A stretch of 64,000 nucleotides of DNA from Lactiplantibacillus modestisalitolerans (GCF_005405425.1 NZ_BJEA01000003.1:62001-126000); one strand, 5' to 3'. Shown: positions 7,928 through 16,601, counted from the first letter of the stretch. Numbers and translations are program-made. The notes: generated from the sequence alone by a model not told the origin.

Positions 7928-8272
7928 TTAATTGTTGAGAAAGTTATCTAGAGCGTTGTTCGCAATATTATGCTTTTTTTGAATAATATTTTCGATACGA
8001 TAGAAGCCAGATTGATTAATCGGATAAAAAGATAGTGCAGCAAAATTATCATCTATGAAAGTGAGAAAAGTCTCGCTGTGTTTTAGAATTAAGCAAAGGC
8101 CCTGTTGCTCTGAGAAAGAATAATAGGCTCTGATCATATTTCGGGTTATTAATTTTGCGTTTTGAGATTTAATTAAATTAAAGGATGCTGCGTTTTTCGT
8201 GGGGTCAGTCAAAGTCCAAGCTTGCGCAAGTAGTACTAAGATATGTAACCGATAACAATTGTTTAAGAAAGT
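7928..8272 (-). pseudogene. Probable C-terminal fragment of a larger protein
   Basis: A TTG at 8212 would give 94 residues but has no ribosome binding site. The same frame stays open upstream to 8272 with protein-like sequence (NNCYRLHILVLLAQAW) and has no start codon there. The visible part is helical in character and ends in IANNALDNFLNN. This resembles the C-terminal helical region of Rgg/MutR-type regulators, but that match is tentative. The region is AT-richer than its neighbours. I read it as a decayed gene lacking its N-terminal DNA-binding part. A short real protein cannot be excluded. Confidence 0.4.
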
Positions 8273-8313
8273 TTAAAGAAGCCAATAAAATCCGCCTAAG
8301 CCGGTACTTTTAC

Positions 8314-8342
8314 TTGAAATATTCCTGTAACATAACGATAAT
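8314..8342 (+). promoter_or_regulatory. Promoter of the 41-aa protein gene
   Basis: TTGAAA at 8314-8319 and GATAAT at 8337-8342 are separated by 17 bases and lie 29 bases before the small gene. Confidence 0.65.
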
Positions 8343-8371
8343 ATAAATGTAACAGGGAAGGAGAATCAATT

Positions 8372-8497
8372 ATGGGTCCAGTCTTAGCAATTATTGGTAT
8401 TTTGGCCGTCGCGGGTGGTATTCAGTATTATTCAGACATGGTTGCGAAGGAAAATGCAGCCAGCAAGCATTTCACTGCTTCCCGTAATAACCGTTAG
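8372..8497 (+). CDS. Small single-span membrane protein, 41 aa
   Basis: The protein reads MGPVLAIIGILAVAGGIQYY and then SDMVAKENAASK with a basic C-terminus ending ASRNNR. The first 20 residues form one hydrophobic segment, so it is probably a membrane miniprotein. GGAAGGAG lies 8 bases before the ATG. The gene has its own promoter and a strong terminator, which argues that this very short frame is real. I do not recognise a family and cannot assign a function. Confidence 0.75.
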   Translation: MGPVLAIIGILAVAGGIQYYSDMVAKENAASKHFTASRNNR

Positions 8498-8549
8498 GCC
8501 AGCGGGTGATTCTAATCACTGCACATTGGTATAATACAATCAAATCAAA

Positions 8550-8588
8550 CAAAAAGCTTTGAGTCGTACATGCGATTCAAAGCTTTTT
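8550..8588. terminator. Terminator after the 41-aa protein gene
   Basis: A 17-bp stem (CAAAAAGCTTTGAGTCG with CGATTCAAAGCTTTTTG) closes a short loop. A- and T-runs on the two sides suggest it serves this gene and the convergent 8645-8842 gene. Confidence 0.85.
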
Positions 8589-8644
8589 GTTGTTATATGC
8601 AAATTTAGTGGTACCAACATTTTAAGCAGTTGCTCATCGATGGG

Positions 8645-8842
8645 CTAGCCCGAATAGCCGATGAGGGCTAAGCCAAACGAGTAAATGCTTAAAATGACGT
8701 TTGGGCTGTGGAGATAATCCTTAATAAGGTCGTAAAGGTACATCACGAACAGCGTTGAAAAGATTCCCACGAAAAAAGCAACGATGAACAGACAACTCTG
8801 CAAGACAATTTCAATCACCTGATTGACTAGTTTCCCCAACAT
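8645..8842 (-). CDS. Small membrane protein, 65 aa
   Basis: Two hydrophobic segments are visible: about residues 10-37 (IEIVLQSCLFIVAFFVGIFS and on) and about residues 48-63 (NVILSIYSFGLALIGY), joined by a short charged loop (DLIKDYLHS). It is therefore likely a two-span inner-membrane protein. AAGGGGG lies 8 bases before the ATG at 8842. No family is recognised. It is convergent with the 41-aa gene and shares the terminator between them. Confidence 0.7.
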   Translation of the reverse strand: MLGKLVNQVIEIVLQSCLFIVAFFVGIFSTLFVMYLYDLIKDYLHSPNVILSIYSFGLALIGYSG

Positions 8843-9027
8843 CTAATAATCCCCCTTATTAGTGCTATCCTAATCATACCGGTTTTGTATAGACCAGTAA
8901 AGTGACGGCTATTTGTATCGCTGATAAGCGGAACGACATAAATATGGGGTGTAAACAATAGCTGAAATTAATTGCTAACGCAGGACTAGCTAGTAATTCG
9001 AAAAATGATGATCAGTAATAATGGTAG

Positions 9028-9061
9028 AAAAAAAGAACTCGTCCCGAGGACCAGTTCTTTT
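9028..9061 (-). terminator. Terminator of the 51-aa protein gene
   Basis: Read on the - strand, AAAAGAACTGGTCC pairs with GGACGAGTTCTTTT around a short loop and is followed by more Ts. Confidence 0.85.
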
Positions 9062-9065
9062 CGTA

Positions 9066-9221
9066 TTACTTGATTTTAGGCGTTTGTTCGATGGTTTCAG
9101 TCTTACCAGCGGCCCAACGTTGGATAGCAGCGACTTGCTTTTCGCGCCGAATCCGCTTTTGCTTGTCAGCAACTGGACGACGACCGGCCCAAGTATTGTA
9201 TGGCTTTCTTACAACAGTCAT
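9066..9221 (-). CDS. Small basic protein, 51 aa
   Basis: The protein begins MTVVRKPYNTWAGRRPVADK and continues with a very basic helix (QKRIRREKQVAAIQRWAAGK). It has a perfect AAAGGAGG 8 bases before the ATG, its own consensus promoter and its own terminator, so expression may be strong. The charge suggests RNA or ribosome binding, but I recognise no ribosomal protein or other family. Overlapping frames on both strands here are shadows of this gene. Confidence 0.8.
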   Translation of the reverse strand: MTVVRKPYNTWAGRRPVADKQKRIRREKQVAAIQRWAAGKTETIEQTPKIK

Positions 9222-9332
9222 AAGAGTATGTCCCTCCTTTGATTAGTCCAATAACAACTATTAAAAACTAGTCTCATGTAAATTGCAACCGAATTTAACA
9301 GAAAAGTTACTTTTCCAAAAAATTGCATTTTA

Positions 9333-9362
9333 ATTATACCGAATTCTTTCGATGATTGTCAA
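9333..9362 (-). promoter_or_regulatory. Promoter of the 51-aa protein gene
   Basis: On the - strand, TTGACA (9357-9362) and TATAAT (9333-9338) are both consensus, with an 18-base spacer. The distance to the start codon leaves a leader of about 105 bases. Confidence 0.8.
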
Positions 9363-9457
9363 GGCAAAATCCTTTACAGACTTTAAAGTTTCAGCCCGCT
9401 CAAAGCACCAGTTTGATAGACGCTTTCTTACCTTTTTGTAAAATTATCTGCTAGCTA

Positions 9458-9487
9458 TTGGACACTTTTTAAGGATAATGCTATATT
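9458..9487 (+). promoter_or_regulatory. Promoter of the TetR-type regulator
   Basis: TTGGAC at 9458-9463 and TATATT at 9482-9487 have an 18-base spacer and lie 25 bases before the ATG. TGGACA occurs both in the -35 region and just after the -10 box, a possible operator half site. Confidence 0.55.
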
Positions 9488-9512
9488 GTGGACAGAAAGT
9501 AGGGAAGTTATT

Positions 9513-10142
9513 ATGAGTCACGAAGTTGACCCCCGAGTTGATAAAACTCGCCGGCGTTTACGCCAGGCATTAATTACATTACTACAAACTGAAACGGTTG
9601 AAAACATTTCGGTGCAACAGTTAACGAGTACGGCCGAGGTTACTCGCGGTACTTTTTATCTACATTATAAAGATAAACCGACCTTTATTAAGCAGGCGCT
9701 CGATGATTTGATTGACGAACTCTTTGAGCAGGGAATTAAACGGGTCGCGATTGGGGATGTCATTACTAATCCGGCTGATCCGTTGCAACGGGTGACCGTT
9801 CTATCCTTATCGGCGGCGTTAGGGTACATTGATCAACACGCCGAAGCGTTTAAAACGTTACTGTTAGATCAGCAACAACTGGCCGTTAACCAGCGAATCA
9901 ATACCCAATTAACCAAGTGGATGAACGCGTTTTACCGGGATTTTGAAGATCAATTTGCGGATCTAGAAGTGCCCGTTAGCGTTCAGGTTTCTTACTACGT
10001 GTCCGCGACGATTGGGTTAATTACGGACTGGCTAGCCAATGATATGATTTACACGCCACGCTATTTAACTAAGTGTATTAAGAAAATGCACCATTTAATG
10101 ACGGCGCGGAACATTACCTTTACTGATTTTTTCGTTCAATAA
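9513..10142 (+). CDS. TetR/AcrR-family transcriptional regulator
   Basis: A 209-residue protein with an N-terminal TetR DNA-binding domain: KTRRRLRQALITLLQ, then the recognition region VTRGTFYLHYKDKPTFIKQ at about residues 45-65. The C-terminal 140 residues are helical and presumably hold a ligand pocket and dimer interface. The ATG at 9513 is preceded by AGGGAAG. Its neighbours do not reveal a target: rplU downstream has its own promoter and leader. The ligand is unknown. Confidence 0.9.
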   Translation: MSHEVDPRVDKTRRRLRQALITLLQTETVENISVQQLTSTAEVTRGTFYLHYKDKPTFIKQALDDLIDELFEQGIKRVAIGDVITNPADPLQRVTVLSLSAALGYIDQHAEAFKTLLLDQQQLAVNQRINTQLTKWMNAFYRDFEDQFADLEVPVSVQVSYYVSATIGLITDWLANDMIYTPRYLTKCIKKMHHLMTARNITFTDFFVQ

Positions 10143-10152
10143 CTAAGATTGC

Positions 10153-10181
10153 TTGACTATTATGAAAAAGTTTGATAGTAT
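10153..10181 (+). promoter_or_regulatory. rplU operon promoter
   Basis: TTGACT at 10153-10158 and TAGTAT at 10176-10181 with a 17-base spacer. The transcript would carry a leader of about 115 bases before rplU. Confidence 0.75.
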
Positions 10182-10189
10182 TTTCCTGT

Positions 10190-10300
10190 TGTATTTGTGG
10201 ACTTCTACAGCTACAACCGCTCGGATTGAGTTTTAAGTTCAGTAATGACGCTTATATTCGGCGAGTCTAAGTGATTTATATATTTAAGGAGGTGCACAAA
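10190..10300 (+). promoter_or_regulatory. Probable ribosomal protein L21 leader
   Basis: The untranslated stretch between the promoter and rplU contains TACAACCGCTCGGATTGAG and other blocks that resemble, from memory, the L21 leader RNA of Firmicutes. That element is thought to mediate autoregulation of the rplU-prp-rpmA operon. I could not fold it or run a covariance model, so the call rests on position and partial similarity. Confidence 0.55.
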
Positions 10301-10301
10301 C

Positions 10302-10610
10302 GTGTACGCAATTATCGTAACTGGTGGTAAGCAATATAAGGTTGAAGCAGGTCAAGCAATTTACGTTGAAAAACTTGATGCTGCAGCTGGTGACAAGGTA
10401 ACTTTTGATCAAGTTGTCTTTGTTGGTGGCGACGCAACTAAGATTGGCACACCGACTGTTGATGGTGCAACGGTTGAAGGTACTGTTGAAAAACAAGGCC
10501 GTGACCGTAAAGTGGTAACTTTCAAGTACAAGGCCAAGAAGGGTCAACATACTAAGAAGGGTCACCGCCAACCATATACTAAGGTAACAATCGACAAAAT
10601 TAACGCATAA
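10302..10610 (+). CDS. rplU: 50S ribosomal protein L21
   Basis: A 102-residue large-subunit protein. The N-terminus [18 protein letters not shown] and the C-terminal region [16 protein letters not shown] are characteristic. The start is a GTG behind AAGGAGGTG. It is first in the conserved rplU-prp-rpmA operon, where the middle gene processes the L27 product. Confidence 0.98.
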   Translation: MYAIIVTGGKQYKVEAGQAIYVEKLDAAAGDKVTFDQVVFVGGDATKIGTPTVDGATVEGTVEKQGRDRKVVTFKYKAKKGQHTKKGHRQPYTKVTIDKINA

Positions 10611-10631
10611 TTAAGAAAGTAGGCATTCAAG

Positions 10632-10967
10632 ATGATTCAGGCAGTGATTTCGCGTAATTCTGAAGGCCAAATTACGACCTTTAAATTAACGGGACATGCT
10701 GATTCAGGTGCTTATGGACAAGACATCGTTTGTGCGGCGGCTTCGGTGTTAGCAATTAGTACGGTCAACGGGATCGAACAAGTTGCCCACCTGCAACCCG
10801 CGGTCCAAAGCGATGAAACCAATGGCGGGCTGTTAATTGCTGATTTTACAGGTTTAGATCTGGCAAACCAACAATTGCAGACCCTGCTAGAAAGTTTCAC
10901 GCTTGGTTTGAATGATGTCGCGGCGAACTATGGTGATTACATCCAAGTTCGTGAACAAACACGATAA
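10632..10967 (+). CDS. prp: Ribosomal-processing cysteine protease Prp
   Basis: A 111-residue protease of the YsxB/Prp family. It removes the N-terminal extension of L27 in Firmicutes. The catalytic pair is visible as H22 in GHADSG and C34 in DIVCAAAS, at the same numbers as in the known S. aureus enzyme. It lies between rplU and rpmA, as usual. The L27 gene that follows encodes exactly the type of extension that Prp cleaves. Confidence 0.95.
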   Translation: MIQAVISRNSEGQITTFKLTGHADSGAYGQDIVCAAASVLAISTVNGIEQVAHLQPAVQSDETNGGLLIADFTGLDLANQQLQTLLESFTLGLNDVAANYGDYIQVREQTR

Positions 10968-10991
10968 CCACATTCGGAGGTGGACTTTACT

Positions 10992-11270
10992 ATGTTAATG
11001 AACTTGCAATTTTTCAGTCACCATAAAGGTGGCGGTTCAACTGCCAACGGTCGGAACTCAGCTGGTCGTCGTTTAGGCGCAAAGCGGGCTGATGGCCAAA
11101 CTGTTAAGAATGGTAACATTCTTTATCGTCAACGCGGAACCCATATTTACCCTGGTGTTAACGTTGGCCGCGGTGGTGACGATACGTTATTTGCAATGGT
11201 TGACGGTGTCGTTCGTTTTGAACGCAAAGGTCGCGACAAGCGCCAAGTTTCTGTTTACCCAGCAAAATAA
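10992..11270 (+). CDS. rpmA: 50S ribosomal protein L27 with Prp-cleaved extension
   Basis: A 92-residue protein starting [20 protein letters not shown]. The first eight residues, ending NLQFF, form the Firmicutes-type extension, with the Prp cut expected just after FF. Cleavage exposes the residues that reach the peptidyl transferase centre. I chose the ATG at 10992 over a GTG at 10980, because the shorter form has the conserved extension and GGAGG upstream. Confidence 0.97.
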   Translation: MLMNLQFFSHHKGGGSTANGRNSAGRRLGAKRADGQTVKNGNILYRQRGTHIYPGVNVGRGGDDTLFAMVDGVVRFERKGRDKRQVSVYPAK

Positions 11271-11275
11271 TTTTT

Positions 11276-11304
11276 AAGAGCCTCTGCGTGAGGCTCTTTT
11301 TTTT
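11276..11304 (+). terminator. rplU-prp-rpmA terminator
   Basis: AAGAGCCTC and GAGGCTCTT form a 9-bp stem followed by eight Ts. Confidence 0.92.
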
Positions 11305-11369
11305 CGCCTAACCTGGTCGCTTGCGGTTCAGCGAATTTTTATCCGGATTCCGGCAACGCGTTAAAAATT

Positions 11370-11378
11370 TGGTATAAT
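11370..11378 (+). promoter_or_regulatory. Extended -10 promoter of the M24 peptidase gene
   Basis: TGGTATAAT at 11370-11378 is an extended consensus -10 element; no good -35 is seen. It lies 30 bases before the start codon. Confidence 0.6.
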
Positions 11379-11408
11379 GAAGCGTGTAGCAATGATGGGA
11401 GTGACTCA

Positions 11409-12473
11409 ATGTCAAGTCGAATTGAACGATTACAACAAACGTTTGACCAGTTGAAAATTGATGCGTTCTTAGTTTCTAGTGAAGCTAATCTGCACTATTT
11501 AACTGGAATGCCCGCAATGGCCGGTGACGGCTACTTGTTGGTGCTGGCAGATTCGGTCTACCTGATTACGGACGCGCGTTACCAGACGGCGTTTAATGGC
11601 CAGTATGATCAGGATCATTTGGTGATTACGCGTGATTATTTAGGGGCGGTTTGCAAAATAATTGCCCAAACGCAAACCGGCGTCATGGGATTTGAAGCTG
11701 ATTTACCGTACGCCGCTTACAGTTACTTAGATGAATATTTAACGAGTGACTTGGTCGGGCTACCGGACGTTGTTGACCAGCTACGAATTACCAAAAGCGC
11801 GGAAGAAATTCAGCGCTTACGTGCTGCTGCGCAGTTGGCGGACGCTGGTTTTGAATACGTGACGAGCATTGTTCGTCCGGGAATGCGTGAAATTGACGTT
11901 AGCAATTTGCTGGACGCCTTCATGCGCTCGCACGGGGCTAGCAACCCGTCGTTTACCACCATCGTATTAGGGGGTGCGCGGGCGGCGTTACCGCACGGGA
12001 CGGCGTCAACGGCAGTTCTTGAGGCCGGGCAAATGGTGACCCTAGATTTTGGGTACTTTGTCAATGACTATACGGCTGATATGACCCGGACCTTTGCGCT
12101 TGGGACGCCGGATGCAAAGCTGAAGACGGCTTATCAGGCCGTTCAACAGGCTCAGCAGGCGGTGATTGATCACGTACAGGCTGGCGCTAATAGCGCGGAT
12201 CTGGACGCGGCCGGGCGTGATCTGTTAACCAAGGCTGGCTACGGTCCCGCGTTTAATCACGGGATGGGGCATGGCATTGGCTTGGCGATTCACGAAGGTC
12301 CCCTGATTTCAAAAAATACGAACAACGTTTTAGTTGCGAATAGTGTTGTGACGGTGGAACCTGGCGTTTATTTCCCTGATTTAGGCGGGATTCGGATTGA
12401 AGACGACGTCCTTGTGACGGCAACTGGGCACGAACGATTAACGCAAGCTACGCGTAATCTATTGATTTTGTAG
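11409..12473 (+). CDS. M24 family Xaa-Pro peptidase
   Basis: A 354-residue metallopeptidase of the aminopeptidase P/prolidase family, which releases residues next to proline. The N-terminal creatinase-like domain spans about residues 1-125. The catalytic pita-bread domain shows all five metal ligands: Asp in LDFGYFVNDYTADMT (two Asp), His in GMGHGIGLAIHEGP, Glu in VEPGVYFP and Glu in GIRIEDDVLV. It precedes efp, as in many Firmicutes (B. subtilis YqhT). The exact specificity, PepP or PepQ, cannot be told from sequence alone. Confidence 0.93.
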   Translation: MSSRIERLQQTFDQLKIDAFLVSSEANLHYLTGMPAMAGDGYLLVLADSVYLITDARYQTAFNGQYDQDHLVITRDYLGAVCKIIAQTQTGVMGFEADLPYAAYSYLDEYLTSDLVGLPDVVDQLRITKSAEEIQRLRAAAQLADAGFEYVTSIVRPGMREIDVSNLLDAFMRSHGASNPSFTTIVLGGARAALPHGTASTAVLEAGQMVTLDFGYFVNDYTADMTRTFALGTPDAKLKTAYQAVQQAQQAVIDHVQAGANSADLDAAGRDLLTKAGYGPAFNHGMGHGIGLAIHEGPLISKNTNNVLVANSVVTVEPGVYFPDLGGIRIEDDVLVTATGHERLTQATRNLLIL

Positions 12474-12543
12474 TCCAGACAGTTGCCACGGCGGCGTGGT
12501 CTTGTTATAGTTATTAAGATATCTTCGAGGAGGACTTTTAAAC

Positions 12544-13101
12544 ATGATTTCAACAGCAGATTTTAAAAATGGATTAACCATTGAAGTTGACAATGCAATT
12601 TGGCGGATCGTAGAATTCCAGCACGTTAAGCCAGGTAAGGGTGGCGCCTTTGTTCGTTCTAAGTTAAAGAACTTACGGACGGGTGCGGTTCAAGATAAGA
12701 CTTTCCGGGCCGGTGCACGGATGGAACAAGCCCCAATCGAAAAGAGCACGATGCAATACTTATATGAAGATGGGGATAGCTACGTCTTCATGAACACCGA
12801 AACTTACGAACAACTTGAAATTCCTGGTGAACACATTCAAGACGAATTAAAGTTCTTGAAGGAAAACATGGAAGTTCAAGTAACCTTATACAAGGGCGAA
12901 GTGCTTGGAATTGATTTACCAAACACCGTTACTTTGGAAGTTACTGAAACTGAACCTGGGATCAAGGGTGACACGGCTTCAGGTGGTTCGAAGCCCGCAA
13001 CCCTTGAAACGGGTGCCATTATTCAAGTGCCATTCTTCGTTAAAGCCGGCGACAAGTTAATCGTTAACACGGTTGATAGCACCTACGTTTCCCGCGCTTA
13101 A
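12544..13101 (+). CDS. efp: Elongation factor P
   Basis: A 185-residue translation factor that rescues ribosomes stalled at polyproline. The loop [11 protein letters not shown] near the N-terminus places a lysine at position 32, the residue modified in other bacteria. The three beta-barrel domains have normal length. The ATG at 12544 is behind GAGGAGG. No gene for a known EF-P modification enzyme is seen in the window. Confidence 0.98.
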   Translation: MISTADFKNGLTIEVDNAIWRIVEFQHVKPGKGGAFVRSKLKNLRTGAVQDKTFRAGARMEQAPIEKSTMQYLYEDGDSYVFMNTETYEQLEIPGEHIQDELKFLKENMEVQVTLYKGEVLGIDLPNTVTLEVTETEPGIKGDTASGGSKPATLETGAIIQVPFFVKAGDKLIVNTVDSTYVSRA

Positions 13102-13146
13102 TTCAACGACGAGTACCGACAAACATGGAATTGGAGGAATGTCAAA

Positions 13147-13605
13147 ATGGCTGAAAGTAGCAACATTACGTTACAAAGTCAAGAACCCAGCTTAGGACAA
13201 ATTCAAATTGCACCAGAAGTGCTTGAAATCATCGTTGGTATCGCGGTAAGCCAAATTGATGGCGTCAACCGGATGCAGGGCACGATTTCTTCCAGTGTCA
13301 ATGAGTTGTTTGGTCGCAAGAAGAGTCTTGGGAAGGGCGTTAAGCTGACAATCGTGGATGACCAGATTAGCGTAGACGTTTACGCCTACCTCAACTACGG
13401 TGTATCCGTTCCGAAGGTCGCTTTAGCTATCCAAGATAAGGTAAAGCAACAGATCTTAGTAATGACGGACTTAGCGTTGAGCGAAGTTAACGTGCACATT
13501 ACCGGGATCGTGACCGAAAAGACGGAGAGCGCAATCGATCCGAACAACCTTTTTGGTGATGAAGACCCCGCAGTCGATGAAAATGAAGATGGTGAAGAAT
13601 CGTGA
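13147..13605 (+). CDS. Asp23/Gls24 family envelope stress protein
   Basis: A 152-residue protein of the Asp23 (YqhY) family, whose members lie near the membrane and are linked to cell envelope or fatty-acid homeostasis. The family core is visible from IQIAPEVLEIIVGIAVSQIDGV to VNVHITGIV. The C-terminal 25 residues are strongly acidic. The gene sits between efp and nusB, as yqhY does in Bacillus, and overlaps nusB by 4 bases. Confidence 0.92.
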   Translation: MAESSNITLQSQEPSLGQIQIAPEVLEIIVGIAVSQIDGVNRMQGTISSSVNELFGRKKSLGKGVKLTIVDDQISVDVYAYLNYGVSVPKVALAIQDKVKQQILVMTDLALSEVNVHITGIVTEKTESAIDPNNLFGDEDPAVDENEDGEES

Positions 13606-14021
13606 GTTTAACCCGTCATGAAATTCGGGAAAAGGCATTTCAGGCGCTTTTTGCGCTCAATGCAAATCCGGATGCTGATGAAAATCAGTTATTCCAACAA
13701 TTGTTAAATCCAGCCGGAACCGCTGAACTGGAAATACCAGCGTATCTGAGTACGCTGGTAACGGGTGTCCGTGAACACCAGGCTGACTTAGATACTAAAA
13801 TTCAGACGTATCTAACGCGGACCTGGTCATTGGACCGGTTAGCGAAAACCGACTTGATTATTTTGCGAATTGCCTTTTATGAATTAGCGTTCGTCGACGA
13901 CGTACCGGCTAAGGTGGCCGTTAACGAAGCGATTGAATTAGCAAAGGCGTTTAGCGATGACCAATCGCGGAAATTCGTAAGCGGTGTGCTTGGTAAAGCG
14001 GTTAAAGACCAGCAAGCTTAG
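13602..14021 (+). CDS. nusB: Transcription antitermination protein NusB
   Basis: A 139-residue all-helical RNA-binding protein that joins the rRNA antitermination complex with NusE. The N-terminus MSLTRHEIREKAFQALFAL and the C-terminal block VPAKVAVNEAIELAKAF are diagnostic. It starts with a GTG that overlaps the stop of the Asp23-type gene, and ends before a terminator. Confidence 0.96.
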   Translation: MSLTRHEIREKAFQALFALNANPDADENQLFQQLLNPAGTAELEIPAYLSTLVTGVREHQADLDTKIQTYLTRTWSLDRLAKTDLIILRIAFYELAFVDDVPAKVAVNEAIELAKAFSDDQSRKFVSGVLGKAVKDQQA

Positions 14022-14052
14022 CTTAAAACCGAACAATTTGATGTTCATCCGT

Positions 14053-14082
14053 AAAAGTCTGGCGCTTTGCCAGACTTTTTTT
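14053..14082 (+). terminator. Terminator after nusB
   Basis: AAAGTCTGGC and GCCAGACTTT pair around a short loop and are followed by Ts. Confidence 0.92.
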
Positions 14083-14105
14083 AATAACTTATCATTTAAC
14101 CGTGA

Positions 14106-14133
14106 TTTAACGGCCGGATGAATATGCTAAAAT
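14106..14133 (+). promoter_or_regulatory. folD operon promoter
   Basis: TTTAAC at 14106-14111 and TGCTAAAAT (extended -10, hexamer TAAAAT at 14128-14133) have a 16-base spacer. Confidence 0.55.
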
Positions 14134-14165
14134 GGTGGCAGACAAATTAAGGGAGCGTGGCGTAA

Positions 14166-15023
14166 GTGACAGAGATTATTGATGGTAAGGCAGTTGCTAA
14201 AAAGGTGAACGCGGTAACGGCCAAGGCAGTGGATGAATTGAAACAGCGTGGTGTTCAACCAGGAATTGCCGTAGTCATTGTGGGTGCGGACCCGGCGAGC
14301 CAGATTTATGTCCGGAATAAAAACCGCAAGGCGCAGGCCCTCGGGATGTATTCCGTTGTTCGGGAATTACCAGCAAGTACAACGCAAGCGGAATTATTAG
14401 CGGTGATTGCAGAATACAACGCTGATGACCGAATTCACGGGATTCTCGTGCAATCACCGTTACCTGCTCAAATCAATGAGCCGTTGATTACGATGGCCAT
14501 CGATCCCCATAAGGACGTGGACGGCTTTCACCCAACCAACGTTGGTAAGCTCTTGACGAACTTTCCAGGCAATTATCCGGTTGCGAATACGCCCCGAGGA
14601 ATTATGACGATGTTAGCGGAATACGGTGTTGATCCGGCTGGTAAAACGGCGGTCGTCATTGGTCGTAGTACAATCGTTGGTAAGCCTATGGCAGCGTTGT
14701 TGACGAATGCCAACGCGACGGTCACGATTGCTCATAGCCGGACGCAAAATCTTAAGGCGCTAGCAAAAACGGCGGATATTTTAGTCGTTGCCACTGGAAT
14801 TGCGCATTTAATTACCGGTGCCGATATCAAACCAGGAGCTACCGTGATTGACGTTGGCATGGACCGGGATGAAAATGGTAAACTAACAGGGGACGTTGAT
14901 TTCGAAAGCGCCCGCCAAGTTGCCGGACTCATTACCCCCGTTCCGGGTGGTGTGGGCCCGATGACGATTGCCACCTTGATGCAAACCACGGTGGAATTAG
15001 CAAAATGGAGTGATGCTGAGTGA
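14166..15023 (+). CDS. folD: Bifunctional methylenetetrahydrofolate dehydrogenase/cyclohydrolase FolD
   Basis: A 285-residue enzyme that interconverts methylene-, methenyl- and formyl-tetrahydrofolate. Catalytic and signature residues are visible: YVRNKNRKA with the lysine, the QSPLPAQI and DVDGFHP blocks, and the C-terminal TPVPGGVGPMT. The NADP-binding loop GRSTIVGKP lies near residue 166. The start is a GTG behind AAGGGAG. Its stop overlaps the xseA start. Confidence 0.97.
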   Translation: MTEIIDGKAVAKKVNAVTAKAVDELKQRGVQPGIAVVIVGADPASQIYVRNKNRKAQALGMYSVVRELPASTTQAELLAVIAEYNADDRIHGILVQSPLPAQINEPLITMAIDPHKDVDGFHPTNVGKLLTNFPGNYPVANTPRGIMTMLAEYGVDPAGKTAVVIGRSTIVGKPMAALLTNANATVTIAHSRTQNLKALAKTADILVVATGIAHLITGADIKPGATVIDVGMDRDENGKLTGDVDFESARQVAGLITPVPGGVGPMTIATLMQTTVELAKWSDAE

Positions 15024-16372
15024 GTGACAGTCAACAATATTTGACGGTTTCCGCATTGACGCAGTACATTAAACGTAAATTTGACGTGGACCCGTATTTA
15101 GGTAAGGTGTACCTCACGGGTGAAATTTCTAACTACCGGCCGCGGCCGCGTACCCATCAATACTTTAGTTTGAAGGATGATCACGCGAAAATTTCGGCGA
15201 TCATGTTTAAAAGCGCCTTTGCGAAGGTTAAGTTTCAACCCGAAGAAGGCATGAAGGTATTGGTCGTCGGTCGGATTGGGCTGTATGAACCAAGCGGCAG
15301 TTATCAAATCTACGTCGAGCGCATGGAGCCTGATGGCATCGGCGCGCTGTACCAGGCGTATGAACAATTGAAAAAGAAGTTAGCGGCTGAGGGCTTATTT
15401 ACTGCGCCCAAAAAGCCGCTTCCGCGTTTTCCAAAACGAATCGCAGTGGTGACCAGTCAAAGTGGTGCGGTGATTCGCGATATTATTACGACGGTTCGGC
15501 GTCGTTATCCAATTGCCCAGATTGTGTTGTTCCCAGCGCAGGTTCAGGGGGACGCTGCGGCACCAGAAATTGCGCGCCAAATTGAGCGCGCCAACGCGAC
15601 TGGTAATTTTGATACTTTGATTATTGGTCGGGGCGGGGGTTCGATTGAAGACCTGTGGCCGTTTAATGAAGAAATCGTGGCGCGCGCGATTGCAGCGAGT
15701 GCTTTACCGGTTATTTCATCGGTCGGCCACGAAACTGATACGACGATTGCCGACCTGGTTGCCGACGTCCGGGCGGCAACCCCCACGGCGGCAGCCGAAT
15801 TGGCAGTTCCGGTCTACAATGACGTCCTGTTGCAACTGAAACAGGACCAAACCCGCGTCTTAAACGCCTTTCAAAACCGGGTCCAACGTGAACGCCAGCG
15901 GTTGGCTAAGTTGCAAGCGTCCTACGTGTTTACCCAACCGAACCGTTTGTATGAAGGGTATTTACAAAAACTCGATCAGCTCACGCAACGACTTAAACAA
16001 GCTGGTCAGGTTCAAGTTAATCAGGCTGAGCTGCAAGTTCAACGGGTAACGCAGGGATTGATTCAACAGACCCCCGTGCATCAAGTTCGCCAAGCGCAAA
16101 CCCAGTTAGCTAACTTACAGCAACGGCTGAACCGGAGCGCCCAGTTAGTGACGCAGCAAAAGCGGCAGCAGCTTGCGCAAGCAGTGCAGTCGCTGGACCT
16201 ATTGAGCCCACTGAAAATTATGGGACGCGGTTACGCCTTTGTAACCGATGGCGAGCAAGTGGTTCATGGCGTTGAACAGTTGCAGGTGCAGCAAGCCGTG
16301 ACGATTCACATGGCTGACGGGCAAGCGCAAGCGCAAATCACCAAGATCGATGGAGGAAAGCGAAATGGCTGA
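15020..16372 (+). CDS. xseA: Exodeoxyribonuclease VII large subunit
   Basis: A 450-residue subunit of the single-strand exonuclease VII. An N-terminal OB fold (about residues 8-105) carries [12 protein letters not shown]. The catalytic region follows, with [29 protein letters not shown] and [17 protein letters not shown] long Gln-rich coiled coil runs over about residues 270-400. The GTG start overlaps the folD stop, and the 3' end overlaps xseB. Confidence 0.97.
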   Translation: MSDSQQYLTVSALTQYIKRKFDVDPYLGKVYLTGEISNYRPRPRTHQYFSLKDDHAKISAIMFKSAFAKVKFQPEEGMKVLVVGRIGLYEPSGSYQIYVERMEPDGIGALYQAYEQLKKKLAAEGLFTAPKKPLPRFPKRIAVVTSQSGAVIRDIITTVRRRYPIAQIVLFPAQVQGDAAAPEIARQIERANATGNFDTLIIGRGGGSIEDLWPFNEEIVARAIAASALPVISSVGHETDTTIADLVADVRAATPTAAAELAVPVYNDVLLQLKQDQTRVLNAFQNRVQRERQRLAKLQASYVFTQPNRLYEGYLQKLDQLTQRLKQAGQVQVNQAELQVQRVTQGLIQQTPVHQVRQAQTQLANLQQRLNRSAQLVTQQKRQQLAQAVQSLDLLSPLKIMGRGYAFVTDGEQVVHGVEQLQVQQAVTIHMADGQAQAQITKIDGGKRNG

Positions 16373-16601
16373 ACAACCAACTTTTGAACAAAATTTAAAC
16401 CAATTAGAAACCATTGTTAATCAATTAGAGCAGGGTGACGTTCCTTTGGAGCAAGCTTTAACGCAGTTCCAAAAAGGGGTCGCGTTAAGTAAGCAGCTGC
16501 AAGCAACCTTAGAAGGGGCTGAAAAGACGCTTACAAAAATGATGGACGAAACGGGTAACGAAGTGCCGTTAGACCAATCGGACGCGGATGCCAATGACTA
16601 G
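16365..16601 (+). CDS. xseB: Exodeoxyribonuclease VII small subunit
   Basis: A 78-residue helical subunit with the family pattern [20 protein letters not shown], then [18 protein letters not shown]. The ATG at 16365 is preferred to an upstream in-frame ATG at 16350, because GGAGGAAA lies between them. It overlaps xseA by 8 bases and ispA by 14 bases, so the subunits are likely translationally coupled. Confidence 0.96.
   Translation: MAEQPTFEQNLNQLETIVNQLEQGDVPLEQALTQFQKGVALSKQLQATLEGAEKTLTKMMDETGNEVPLDQSDADAND

Noticed and set aside
8521-8549. TGGTATAAT-like promoter before the hairpin at 8550
   Set aside because: There is no -35 box and the transcript would end at once in the terminator, so a separate small RNA is not supported.
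8990-9242. Two frames of 60-73 residues overlapping the 51-aa gene on both strands
   Set aside because: They run across the terminator hairpin and lack ribosome binding sites, while the 51-aa frame has a promoter, site and terminator.
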